Shown in pieces: positions 51,091 through 63,863 of a DNA stretch of 64,000 bases (position 1 is the first letter of the stretch; every line of letters begins with the position of its first letter). Made by a program: the position numbers and the translations under genes. Origin of the DNA: Rachycentron canadum (taxonomy: Eukaryota > Chordata > Actinopteri > Carangiformes > Rachycentridae); the NCBI GenBank assembly GCA_038496675.1, contig CM076653.1, forward strand, positions 17,974,051 to 18,038,050. Direction: 5' to 3'. The notes beneath the pieces are model-generated. The model had not been told where the DNA came from. It made no database searches and saw only the letters and a program-made list of their open reading frames with translations.

Positions 51091-52184
51091 TCCCCTTTGC
51101 TTTACCCACAATTCCACATCTAATGTCGGGACAGTGGGCACTCCACTTTCTCAAATCCCAGTACTATTGCTCCTACAATTATCATGCTGGGGAGACTGGT
51201 TTAGCAGCTATACTTCTACTGCCCCCTATCCACCAACATGGAGTCTTACCTCACTGTGCAGACAATCACAGGACAGATTCAGTACAGTGCTTTAAAAACG
51301 GACATGGGATTTGTTTTAGGTTAAAACTAGTTTTCAGTCAGTATTTACAAGCCATTACAGTGACTTCTGTCAAAAAGTCTCTAGTTACACTATTTTACCA
51401 TTTTTGTTAACTTGCATCTGATTTGTTTTGTATATTGCTTAACTTTGAATAAAAGTCAATGAATATATTCAATAAACACTTTAGCACTACCTCTTTGGTG
51501 GATAAAGGGGCGCCTTACCCCACCTTAACACTCCCTATATTGGATCACTGTAGGTTTTATTGGATGAAATGAAACTTGGTCCACTGTTGAAATATTAAAG
51601 TTGAAGAATCCACCTCAATCAGGAGAAAAACAAATCACACTAATGTGACCTGATGAGTGATCCTGGACGGCTGCTCTATTGTGACAGTATTTATCAGTAT
51701 GGGTGCTGAATGGAGGCAGGCCTTGAGCATGCTGTCTTCTTACATTAAAACTGTGAAGCAGCACATGCAACATAATCCGGTGCAAGGATTCAAAACTGAA
51801 AGTCCCCCTCACCCCCCACACAGGGTCAGAAAATGCCAAAGAAGTGGTCTGCCCTCAAACGGCAGCAATAAAAGCTGCAGAGGTAACATTTCCGTTAGTT
51901 CCACATCCATCTGTCATTGTCACGGAAACTCAATAGCGCCTCTGGCAGCAATGGAGAGTTGCTGGCTGAGGACTCGCAGTGAACCATAACCTGGACCACC
52001 ATCTTTCATAGTTACCAAATTAAGGACAGTCATGTCTCTATCCAAGTGAGTCGACTCTTACAGACATGTAACAAATATGTCTGGTAACTCCACCACATGA
52101 TTTGCATGACTACACTGACCTTATATTTTAAATTAATCATTAGTTCGAAACTGGGAAACATGCTTACATCATTTCTTCAAAGAT

Positions 52185-52280
52185 CGTTACCACTCTCTGT
52201 CCATTAAATATGAAGATAGAGCCAGGAGACAGTTATCTTAGCACAAAGACTGGAAATAGGGAAATAGCTAATCTGACTGA
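52185..52280 (+). repeat. Dispersed repeat, copy 3
   Basis: ccattaaatatgaagataga, gccaggagacagttatctta and gcacaaagactggaaatagg match the centre of the unit seen at 10779-10890 and 42045-42250. Both ends are missing or too diverged to see. Confidence 0.55.
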
Positions 52281-55200
52281 GGTAAGAGAACTTCAGAAAT
52301 TTGGTCGATGTAAAATTTTAAATTATATATTTTGTGAAAATATTCAAATATGCCACACAGTATTTTTACTGAGTAGAAGAACTAACTGACAATGACTGAT
52401 TGGACTGAAGTGGCTCACTGTGAAGAGGACAATACTCATTCATTGGAAAGTGAGGAAACACAACTGCTTCACTTTGGAAAACAGGCTTAAAGAAAGTCTG
52501 GAGTTAGCATCAATGGCAAAAGTGCCTATAACCTTACAAACGTTAGACAATGAACAGGAAAGTCTTGGACTTCAATCAGAACGCTGCTGAACACACCACA
52601 TAATATATGTTCACATATTTAAGACAATTTTTTGATATTGCTATTTATATTTTTTTTATAAATTGAGACGTTACATAAATTATGTTATTTCTAGAAAAAG
52701 TTTTCAGTTGTCTGACAGCTGGTCACAAGCTAAAATGTTATCACGTAGGTTTTATATATAGATTTACATACTTTATAAGAGCGTCTGTCATTGGTCCAGT
52801 CTAGTTGCCGCCCAGAAAATTAAAAAAAAAAAAAAAATTTTTATGATTGCCTACAGTTACAAACTTTAGCAATGTTCTTATATGTCATTAACACTTTTCC
52901 TATTGTAGACGTAGTCAATTAAAATCAGCGAGTACTGTATGTATGGTGAAACATCCTTACAATTCAATGCTACTGTCCTCATACTGGCTGTCACCAGTCT
53001 GTTAAGAGAGTCCTATGGCTCAGCAGTTTTTATGGCTGACTAAGCCACCAGGCTCTCCGTCACTGTGAAACCCCGCCATAGAGCTGCAGGGAGCAGAATG
53101 AAGAGGCTGTGACCATCTCAGATCTCCATCTTCATGAGAAACACCAGTCACACCCTGAAATATATTGGGTAATGAAAGTCTGCCTAGCCCATATATATTC
53201 TAGACTGTTTTGAGTTGAGCAGTGAATACTGATGTTTCTGAGCAGAGGGTGAAAAATGGCTGAGCGCTGTAAAGCCTTCCTGACAGACAAGCACCGCAGA
53301 ATACCGATCTACCTGCCAGGATGTAAATATCTTAGAGGAGTGAGTCATAAGATAGAAACTCAGACTAATATTTGAACAGAAGCATGTATGCAAGCAAGTA
53401 TGAAGAAAGTCTGGAAGTGGTCAACAGTGGATGGCAGCAGTACTGCAGCCTGGATGGAGGGAGAAAGAGGAAAAACACCAATATAAATGGGCTTCCCATG
53501 TGCACAAATATAGAAAAACAAATATAGGTTTAGTCCAGCACTCAATCTAAATCTGAGGCCATCGCACACTCCATTTCAGAGTCTCTATAGTATCCATCCA
53601 TTTTGTATAGATGCTGTGCAGGGCTGCAGGGCGTTGGGCGAGCTCTTTAAATAACAATCAAAAAGTAATGCAGACATTTTATCCTCAGAGGAACAGACGG
53701 CTGTGCTGTGCCACACTCGTTCTTTACATCTACTATGTTTTAATACTGATTCATTTCAGAGAGTTGTATGGTTATAAAAGAGGCATCGTATGTCATGTTA
53801 TAAATGATACAATGGTTGATACACTGAATCAGCAGAACAAAGAGCAGTTTGGATGTTTGCTCTGCAAGCTTTGACTTTACTCTCAAACTGCTGATGCCAC
53901 TATATTTGTTCAAGATCTGACACATGTATTGTAAATCCTGCATAACTCAAGCTGAATACCAATTGGATACCAATGGATGATAAAATATGGACAGAGTACA
54001 GAATAATCAGGGTTTTAAAAAGGTGCGATATCTGTATATAGTGCAACATGAAAGAAAATGGTTGTTCCTTCCCCGACCCTTTAAGCAAAGTTTACCGCCA
54101 TGAGTCGTGGTAAAAGCAGGAGAATTCATTTCTAGAAACAGTATAATATTGTCTGGACAGTGTTAGCTGATCTATAACAAACCAACAATACACTGTCAAG
54201 ATAAAAGGCACCTCACCCCCACAGCTAAAGTGCTGTATATGAAAATTATTAACATTTACAAAAACACACACAGTGAAGAGGGCAGCGTCTGCCATCTCTG
54301 CAATCTCAGAAGATAGCAGTCCTCAAAGTCTTGCTACAAAAAAGCTCCAGCAGCTGCTCAGTGTTTAAACTGGACAACGCTAGTACGCATGTATGTGTGT
54401 AGTATGTGTTGAAACAATAGATTTCTATTTGAAACCATGCAATACTGGACATTATATAGTGAGACGAAAACAGATGGTTCACTTAAGATGAAGATGGCTA
54501 TTTATAGTACATACAAAATATTTCTTAGTTAATGGGCTTTTAATGAAAAGATGCTGTTGTCAGGGTAGAGGTTAGTTTCTCTTCACTGGTTTCAGTTTTG
54601 TGTTTCCAAACTGGCCATAAACATATTTGACTGCAGTTCCTGTTTATTTCTCTTTAACAATAACCCTTCTTGTACGTGATCAGAGGTCTTATTATTGTCA
54701 TGTGTTATAAGATTAAACAAAAAAAACAAACATTTAAGTAAATCCTTTGTTGGCAAATAGCAATGCAAAGAGCTTTATCTCCATCTCTCTCTGTGAAAAG
54801 CCTGTGACAAGGGAGCAGTGGAGAATGGGCCTTTAATCATGAAGGCCAAGGCCCGGAGAGGAGGCGAGGGTGGGGGGTGGCAACATTACATAAATAGTTT
54901 TATGGTGCATCAAAATTCATTATCAGAGCAGACATTAATCTTGTCAGATTTATATTTAGAAAGGGCTTACATCATGAGGGGAAAGCAGGTTAATCGTTTA
55001 CAGTGCACAAGCACAAAAACAATGTTTATGTAAGCGACAGCAGTCGACAGAGTCAACACAGAAGTAAGCAAACTGTCGTCCTTCCTACCTACTGTTGGTG
55101 AGCGCAGTCAGTGCAGCTCAACAGGTGTGTCACAGCTCATTGCATTTATAATATACAGAGACATTTCCAAGACTTTTCCAAGTTTTTGAGAAGAACATGT

Positions 55201-55718
55201 AGTCAATATATTTTCCCAGGGAGAGGCTTTAACCTCTTCCATCCCTTGTCCACATCAACATACTTTGGTCACTCATCCTGTGAACATCATAGAAACTTTA
55301 TTATGAATGGTGTGGTGGAGGATGCAGTTATGTGAACTTACTCAGGAGAGATAGCAGACACACACACAAACGCACACAGAGCAAATGACAAGTATCCATG
55401 CAGTGTATCTGTTTGACAGCCTGGAATAAAGATGCTCAGTGAAAACGCAGCTCTGTCCATCATATAGAGCAGACACGGGACACTGAACTGCATGTGTCTC
55501 TGGGCTACGAGCCAACAGCATGCAGACATAAAGATGTCGGGGTGAAGGAGTATTTTCTAGAAAGCGTTTACCTCATCTGTGGAGAAAAATCTGTTTCTCT
55601 TTGTGCGCAGTCTCTCTCACACACACACTCACAAACAGCTTGGATTCCCTCTCACTCGCACCTCAGATCAGAGCTGAGAGGAAGTCTAGGTGTCATTTTG
55701 TTGTGTTCGCTCACTTAC

Positions 55719-55719
<1 letters not shown>

Positions 55720-55761
<42 letters not shown>
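55720..55761 (+). repeat. (CA)21 microsatellite
   Basis: CA dinucleotide, with shorter CA runs nearby at about 55617-55632. Confidence 0.95.
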
Positions 55762-55763
<2 letters not shown>

Positions 55764-56836
55764 CAGTGGGTGGCTTCTCGCAGGTACACCAAGAGATGAC
55801 TCTTCATTAGCGAGGAGAAAAGAAAAAAGAAATCACTGAATAATTTATAACTAATCAATTTCAGACACACACACAAAATTAGCATCTGCAATGTCTCCTG
55901 CTGAGCTTCAGAGCTGATACAATTTCACCAGACTATTGATTTTAAAGGCTGAATAGAGCATAAAGCTCCCATTTATGGGGTCATTTTCATTAATTCATTT
56001 CTTAGACGTTGGCACAGGCTAAAGATAATTCTATAGATACTGAGTTTACAGTATATACTGTTTCCAACCTCCAGCACAGAAGAACAGGTTCAACTATACT
56101 TAACACGATTATTTAACATTTAGAAGTATGTTTTCCATCAGTGTGAGTCACTGCACATTATCTACAGGTTAGTAGCATGAGTGCTGACACCACAGGGTGA
56201 AAATTAAAGGCTAAGAACACTTGCATACTGTGAGTCAGGCAGTTTGCCGGTATGTCTCCAACCGTGTCCTTCACCTATTTGATTCGGATGATTCTGACAT
56301 AAACCCTTCAGACATTTGCCCTGAGCGCAGCAGCAGAACTTCCCTCCATCACATAACCAGAGATTAATTGAATTCATTTTAATAAAGTACTGTAGAAGGC
56401 CAGAGTGAGTTGCACTATATCTGGCTGGCAACACAATCTACAAGAAAATATATTCTATCCCTGAGCTTGTTCTCCTGAATTATGTATGCAATGGAGTGGA
56501 TGCACTGTATTCTGCAACACTAAATGACCTTTCATGATAATTGTGGCTCAGTGTCCTTGGGCTTTCAGCCTGGTACTGGATATTATGCAAGCGGGATGAC
56601 TATGCTGGACTATATGTAAGTTTCAAATGTCAAACATGTCAAGGATAACAGGGCCAGATGAAGAGTGTCCCTTATGTTGCATCTTTTATGGAGGCAGACA
56701 CAGTACACCAAGCTACCTCTGACATGCTAAATGAGTTTTCAACAAGACTTGACCCCGGAGAAGGCTCTCTGGGATTCTTCGCCTCCTGATGGAAACATGT
56801 TGGTAGCTGTTGTACACAGGGCAACAGTGTTAACAT

Positions 56837-57750
56837 GTGTCATTTATTAGATTTAGAGCTGTGTTTTCAATCTGCTCTTTCGAGTCTAACAACATTGATT
56901 GTATAGCGTTTCTAATAAAGTGATCAAACACTGGGCAGAGCCCCCCCAGCTCTTTGTGGCGTGGATCCACCAGAAGTTGGAAATATTCCTTTGAGATTCT
57001 GCTCCATGTCGACACGACTGCATCGCATCATTTCTGTAGATTTGTCACATTCATGCTACCAATTTCCTGTTCTACCACATCCCAAATGTTTTTTCTATTG
57101 AATTCAGATATGATGAGTGGGGAGGCCACTGAAATTCACTGAACTCATTGTCGTGTTCATGAAACCAGATTGAGGCATTTCCTATGTGACCAGGTGCATC
57201 ACTATAGCTGGGAGTAGCCATTAGAAGACGCTATGTCGTGGTCATGAAGGGATGCACATGGTCAGCAACAAGACTGTGGTATTCAAATGATGATTCATTT
57301 GTATGTGTCTGACAAGAAAATATTCCTGACACCATCACACCACCACCAGCAGCCTGGACTGTTGACACAAGGCAGGTCCATGGATTCCTGACTATTTCTG
57401 ACTATGAATCCAGATTCATTAGACCAGGCTACGTTTTTCAGTCTTCAACTGTCCAGTTTTGGTGAACCTGTGTCCCCTGCAGCCTCAGTTTTCTCTTCTT
57501 GGCTGACGGGAAGTGGAACCCGATGGGTTGTGCATTCTGAGATGCTTTTCTTCTTCAAAGTTATAAGACACTATTCTGAGTAAATGCTACGGGCTGTTGT
57601 GTATGAAAACCCCAGGAGATCAGCAGTTCCTCCATTCTGATGTTGTAAAAAATAACCAAAGCTGCTGACCTGTATCTACATGACTATGAATTTCCCTGCT
57701 ACTGATTGGACAGTGGTGTACAGATGTTCCTAATAAAGTGCTTGGCGAGT
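56837..57750 (-). pseudogene. Tc1-like transposon fossil with broken transposase
   Basis: The right end (57726-57750) reads, on the minus strand, actcgccaagcactttatta followed by ggaac, a Tc1-family terminal repeat. A degraded inverse (catttattaga) lies at about 56841. Read on the minus strand, the interior holds recognisable pieces of a DD34E transposase in order. These are a start-proximal GFSRTT-like region (near 57620), the RKLRLQ..QAH / TV.DWK.V.W..ESRF region (57380-57480), a VSTVQAGGGG region (57330-57370), a region with the IE of the third catalytic position (about 57075-57105), and MSTWSRISKEYFQLL (56970-57015). Stops and frameshifts are frequent, and a segment is missing near 57545-57570. 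Length is about 0.9 kb against roughly 1.2-1.3 kb for intact relatives. It cannot encode an active enzyme. Confidence 0.82.
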
Positions 57751-59458
57751 TTTCCCTTTACAAAAACAACGATTCCTATCTAATACACATGACGGCTGTC
57801 TACCTACCAACAACAGCTACAATCTACTTGTATGCCCCATATACTTACAGCCACCTTCATGCTGTTTGTGGCACTGGTGTCTTTAGGGAAAATGTCTGAA
57901 TCTGATATTATTCTATACATACTTAGATACTTACATATTAGCACTGATATACTGATGGGTCAGCTACTACAAACATTCTCCAAGAGGGACAAATTTTCAG
58001 CAGCATGAGATTCAAAAGCCAAGAAGTTTGTACTTTTATAATCAATAAAACCCAACTCTTACAAACGCAGCCTTAAAGGATTTCAATTTCCCATCAACAA
58101 AATGTTTGAATTTATCTTGATCCTATGATAAAGAGCTGATGCAAGCCTACCACCGCAGAGAGCAGGCTTTGATAGTACCTCGTCTTGACAGGTTGACAGG
58201 TATGGGTCATGACTGCTTAGGTCTCGCATGTTTCCACTGCCTCTGCGTGACATTGACCTCGGGATAACCCTGAGATGGATGGTGAGGAGCACAGTCCTAT
58301 CATGCTGAGAGACCAGGACCTGCGGTCACAAGCTGTCTCCAAGGACGGCATGGCTATCTGTCCTGTCAGCAGGGGCTACGTGATCTAATGGATGTAAAAT
58401 ACCATGTTCTACCACCACTTCACTCCTCTTCATACCCCTGTGCTGTGCAGCAGATCAGGATTTGTTCTGCTAGAACACGTGTGAAACTATTTCACACCGT
58501 ACGGACAGTGAACATTTCTAAACACCAGATTTGCTTTGTAGTTAAAACAGATTAACCTCCAACTAATACCTCCTTTGGTTATTTGACTTTGAAATTAAAG
58601 TCACTTCTATTTATTTGAACATATTTTAATTTAATTTGTCCCAGTGCTGCACTAAGAAATGGTGTCACTTATTAAGAGGGGAAGTGTTTTCTGAGCCAGC
58701 CATCAGAAATAAATACATGTCACCTTGTTTTGAGATGTAATTTATAACCCCAGCCTCTCTTCCAGCAGGCCAATTAGGCATCATTTTCAAAAAAAACAAA
58801 GCAAAGCTCATTTTAGACTTGTTCAAAATATCACAAGTAAACAATTTCACCACAAATCCACATCCAAACAAACCCCAGCCTGGTTGACGGGGGGAGCCGC
58901 AGAGAGTCTATTGGCTAAAGACGAGCGCTCTCTCTAAAGCAAATGATTTCCTCCTGTCACTTCAGGCAGGGCCAGCTGTGGCTGCAGTTGTCACTTCACC
59001 TTAGATACAGCCACACGAAAACACAAGACCACCTCCAGACTGACTGGCTGCAACAACATCTGGCTCTGACGCCAGGAGCAGCATAAAATCATTACGCTAA
59101 CTGTTGATGTCACACTTAGGTTTTCTATAGTGTCCTACATCTTTGATTGTAATTATTAGTAATCAAATAAATTTTGACTTTTTATTTTGCTGACAGCATC
59201 TTTTTCTATTATTTGACACATTTATTTTTTAATTACATAACAGATTTAAAAGCACAGTCAGTGTTCACTCTGAGGACAACTGTCATGGTCATTTACAGAT
59301 GTTACATAACATATAGACTTTACTTTATGGTAAATTGCTCCTTTCACAGCAGCAGTCATAAAAGCCTTGTTGGTTTCACTGCACTGCCTTTTGCGCCTGC
59401 TTGCTGTACCCTACTCTAAGGTCAGAGAACACATCATTTATCAGGCCTTGTTAGCGTG

Positions 59459-59460
<2 letters not shown>

Positions 59461-59526
<66 letters not shown>
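59461..59526 (+). repeat. (TG)33 microsatellite
   Basis: 66 bp of TG. It lies about 130 bp before the Tc1 terminal repeat at 59656. Confidence 0.97.
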
Positions 59527-59528
<2 letters not shown>

Positions 59529-59655
59529 ATGGATCTTGAAGGACCAAACAGAAACAGAGCTGGATACAGCAGCTTTTTAACCCTGACACTGGTGGCAGCC
59601 ACTGTTCCCATTCTTTCTGCTCTCAATAACATGCGCTCTAACTGGGTGGATTTAG

Positions 59656-59850
59656 ACAATATTGCCAAAAGTATGCAGACATGCATATCAGTCTGGGCCC
59701 TTTTCTTCATGATCTGGTTGCATTACCTATTAGAAATAGTAACACTATGGCATTCAAGTGTGTTTTAAGTCAACAGCTGGCTTCCAACTGTGTGTCACAA
59801 ATTTGGGGAAGACCTATCCTTGTTTAAACATGACAGTGTGTGCACAAAAA
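59656..59850 (+). pseudogene. Second Tc1-like transposon fossil, 5' end and internal fragment
   Basis: acaatattgccaaaagtatg at 59656-59675 matches the terminal repeat of a different fish Tc1 family (..gccaaaagtatg..). From about 59730 the text matches the transposase region around its second catalytic Asp. gcttccaactgtgtgtcaca and tttggggaagacctatcctt lead to tttaaacatgacagtgtgtg, which decodes as F-K-H-D followed by damaged codons. Most of the 5' coding part is deleted between 59690 and 59730. A related piece lies at 60236-60285. Confidence 0.65.
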
Positions 59851-60235
59851 AAAGCCTGATCATTTGAGTAAATTGTCATTTTGTTTCAGTTCATTTTTTT
59901 TTTTTTCTCAGCATGATATTCCCTTTATTTTCGCCAGTTTCTTGTCAGGGAGTTTTGCTTTGCTCAAATAATAAGCAGTGAACATTCCACGTGAGCTCCT
60001 GTTGGACGCTTGGAGCGAATATTGTTTTTCTAATTGCAGTTTACCTCAGTTTTTAGTTGTTATTTTTTCAAACACATCTGCCTCGGTCTCATCCATTTTC
60101 CTGTCTTTGTTTTGCATGAACGCAGCTAGCTGTGTAGAGAGACCAGTGTTCAGTCCTTTCTACGAGACTTGATTGTTTAACCATTGGAAGCAGCCGCCGC
60201 TATCCACAACCCACTGACCAAACTCTACTGCAAGT

Positions 60236-60285
60236 GGCGCCATATGTCCCATCATCAGTGGCCGACCTCATTAATGTTCAAGGCA
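60236..60285 (+). pseudogene. Tc1-like transposase fragment, downstream piece
   Basis: cccatcatcagtggccgacc followed by tcattaatgttc matches the C-terminal region of the same Tc1 family (P.I.SVPDLTNAL). It lies about 390 bp after the fragment ending near 59850. The normal spacing is nearer 130 bp, so extra sequence separates the two pieces. Confidence 0.45.
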
Positions 60286-62779
60286 AAATGATAAAATTTT
60301 ATTTCATAACATAATGAACAAAAGAATTACTCGTTTAATGAAAAAAAGAACCCAAGCAGGCAACAAACAACCAGCGCACATAATTAAAACTCTGAAGATA
60401 GCTGCTAAACACTTTTTTATGGTGGTGAGCACTGCAGTGGAAAACAGAATGACGCAAGAAACAGAGGAGACTGAGTACTATGACTCATTTTCTGTTCCTA
60501 GAGAGCTTCTGTTTTGCATGGCCGATTAGTGAGATTAGTAGACGCTCTGGTCTGACCTCACCATTTTCCCAGCATCATTAAAGTTAAGGCCACCTTCCTT
60601 CTCTGGATGGATACAATCTGTTAGTGGATATCAAATCCTTCCCCAAGAGGAACAAGGCTTATTACCTCTGCGGGTCTGTCTGAATTTAAAGGAAAAAGGA
60701 AGAAGCATCATGGTCTCTATAATTGAACATTCATGCCCACACGGCACTGAATCTCACTCGCTGTTAACCTGTCAGATGTCAACATTGGCAAGTGATACTC
60801 CATTTATGCAGACAACTGATTGTATGTGCCTCTGCGGGCTATCAGGCAGAATGATTTGTGAAGCTACGCTGCCACATAGACAATTTAATTCTCGACTTAA
60901 CTGCTGCTACGTCCCAGTTGTTGCATCGCATGTACTTTAAAATGGGATTCATGCATTTCTCAGTGCCACACTGTAACATCCACAGAGAGCGGCTGTGAGG
61001 GCCCACATGGCACCCATGAAAAACAGGCATCAAATATGAATGCCTCAATTTCAAAAGCCGAACAGAAATGAATATATGATGCTGGCATGCTCTTGTCTAC
61101 CTCCACCACAAAGAATTTCTCATTCTTTTATTTGCTGAGAAAACTACAGTAAAAGTTGGTTTTAGTCAAGGCGTTACCAGCTCTTGCAGTATAAAATACA
61201 CAACCATTTATGTCAGAAACACAATTGTTGTTAGCAAATGTGTTGTCAAATGTTAAGATTGAGATGTTTGCTACTTGTGTGTTTGCATGTGTTAATTTGA
61301 GCCCTCAGGGCTACCGTACTGCTGTATTGGTGAGCAAAAACGTAAAGCTCTGCTGGCCACTTGTTACATGTGTTGCTTTGCTTTAAGTGCAAATGTAACA
61401 TTTTGCCAATTACAATATGCAAAATTGGATTCTGGGTGAAGTTTGCTGCCAAATTTAATGTCTCTGGTTGGTCTATCAGTTGTTTCGCAGGCTTTTGAAC
61501 CAAGGATACCAAATATTCAACTGGGGTCTGACATGCTAGTTGGAGACCTTCATGCTCAGCTATAAACTATGGCTGACTGGTTTTTCTTCGTTTGCACCAG
61601 TGTCTACTAATGTCACAAGTTTAGTATTTGCTGTAATATTAGCAGATAATATTCACAGAGCAACTAACTGCAGATGTGGCACAATGCCAGATTAGTTTAA
61701 AGAGGCAGACATTTATCATAAAAATGTTAAACTACGCTTCATTCCCTTAATATCTTCCTGATGAGTGGATAATGTAGATAGTGTTTGTTTGCAGAGTCCT
61801 GAGCTCCAGTTTCACACTCTTAAGTAACTATAATCCATGTTTATGATACAAAACTAGACAATGATCCTTGTGTAGTTTTTTTTTCTTTTTTAGACAGTGA
61901 GTTTTTCAAATTTTTCCAGTCCTTTATTTTTTTTTTCTGTCTGAGTGATACTTATTACAATTTGGGATAAATGCAATAATCTGTAAATCTGATATTTACA
62001 CCTTATAAAATCGATACAGCTATCTTAGCAACCAGGTGCCCATTCACTATATCACTATCCACAATTTATACAATCAACAGGGAAATCATGGGATCTCCGA
62101 TTTCATTCTGAGGTGTATTGCTAATTTAGCATAAAAATAAGAGATAAACAGGCAGTGGCTGCTGACTCTGTGGCACATCTCCTGTGTGTGAAGTGTTAAA
62201 GCTGGTGATGACAGGACCTCTCTCACCTCCGCGTTTTAATTTAGCTGCGGCTGGTGGGGAACAACCTTCCCAGCACTTAATCAGCACTGTACCACTGTAA
62301 ACACATCACATGCTGCAATCAGACTGTAGAGAGCTCATAGCTCACAGGTCAGGAGAGTGAATTCAATTTGATTAGAGTTAGATTTATGAGTTAGCAGTTG
62401 CTCAGATGTGGATCATATACACATACACACGCAAACAGACCATATGAATGACTGAGGCGCAGATAGAGTAGCAGCGTTAAGGCACCGTTACAAAGTCGGG
62501 ATTTGTAAAATTGGAGAGAAAAGCTACTAAATAAGTCTTGAGGAAAATGCATAGGAGAACAATGTGCAATTCACAAAGCACATATACTGTAGAGGCGGGA
62601 ATTCATTTATATCCAGCTCATGTTTGATGAATGTCAATGTTCTTTGCTCCGATACTCTTCTTCCAGATATAGAGCTGGCAAATAGCTTCTATTTTACAGC
62701 AATAAAACACGCCGCTTTGAAGATTTGCTTCGACAACTGGAAACTGCAACTCCTGTAACGTGATTTATTAACAGGTATT

Positions 62780-63130
62780 TCATGCTTATTCACGTGCGCT
62801 GGAGTTTAGTCTGCGCTATGCACCGCATAACCTCAAAACCTGACGAGCAGCAGATATTACATCTTGATTGCAATTAATTACCCACATTAAATGGTGCATT
62901 TGGAGGAGGTACAAGTGAGACAGATTAGCATTACTGAAGTTAAAGTCACAAAAAATTATTCATCTGATAAGTCATCGTTCCTGGTGTTGATACGGGAAAA
63001 TATTTCCTTCACACATAATTTCATAAAGCAGCTGGATTCAGCCATTTTGGACCTTATTCTATTCTACTCTCTCTTGTATGCAAATAGCACGAGAGCATTT
63101 TTACTTTATATTTTACAAATGTTTGTTTAC
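62780..63130. promoter_or_regulatory. Candidate conserved non-coding element with octamer motif
   Basis: Contains gattgcaattaattaccca (62866-62884) with overlapping TAATTA cores, cacattaaatgg, an exact POU octamer atgcaaat (63078-63085) and tgtttactttg (forkhead-like) near 63125. The stretch is unique and not simple-sequence. A 93-residue ORF across it has no recognisable domain. Confidence 0.27.
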
Positions 63131-63249
63131 TTTGACCAAACATTTCTAATTTATAAGATTAATAAATTATAAAATATATTGATTTGACCATGGATTACTC
63201 ACATTTGTATTATATGAAGTAAAATTGAACAATTATTTTCAGACTTTGG

Positions 63250-63271
63250 ATCTTTTTTTTTTTTTTTTTTT
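63250..63271 (+). repeat. T-rich homopolymer (about 22 T)
   Basis: A run of T in AT-rich sequence; exact ends are plus or minus one base. Confidence 0.9.
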
Positions 63272-63809
63272 AAATTATAAGTCATCTGAATCCATACAGT
63301 AAAAACACTACCTCAGGAGATTCCTCAGCTTTCTAACCAACAATAATTAACCTAATTTGGTTCTAGCTGTGCTTATGTGTTCTCTACCATTATTCACATT
63401 ATTCCTAACCCCCCTGTGCACAGCCTCATTAGTATGGTTCTAGCACAGCAAGCTCGGCTCATATGCATTCACATAATGTTCAGTTATTGAGCTTGACCTT
63501 ATTCGCTTTGCTGTATTTCTTTCCATGTTTGCTGTGTGCACAGTGTTCAGGGCACTGCCACATTATCTAACTCTCCTTTATGATGAGTCACAGGCCCAAC
63601 CTTAGGCAACAGAGCTGAGAAAAGGGGGAGAGATGTGATTTGAATTCAGCAGCAGCCGGGAGGAGATGGAGGGAAAAGGGCAGTTTATTTTAAGATGCCT
63701 CTGTACCACTGGGTAGATTTGTCAGGAATCATTTAGAGATGCTCCAGTGGAACTTAAAAATAAGAGCTATCTGGATAAATATGGATGTATGTGTATGTAC
63801 GTGTGAAAC

Positions 63810-63811
<2 letters not shown>

Positions 63812-63859
<48 letters not shown>
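63812..63859 (+). repeat. (GA)23 microsatellite
   Basis: GA dinucleotide, about 48 bp. GA/CT repeats bind GAGA-type factors in some animals, but nothing around it suggests a promoter. Confidence 0.95.

Positions 63860-63863
<4 letters not shown>

Noticed and set aside
59441..59768. ORFs spanning the TG repeat and the following Tc1 fragment
   Set aside because: They mix a microsatellite and a dead transposon; not genes.
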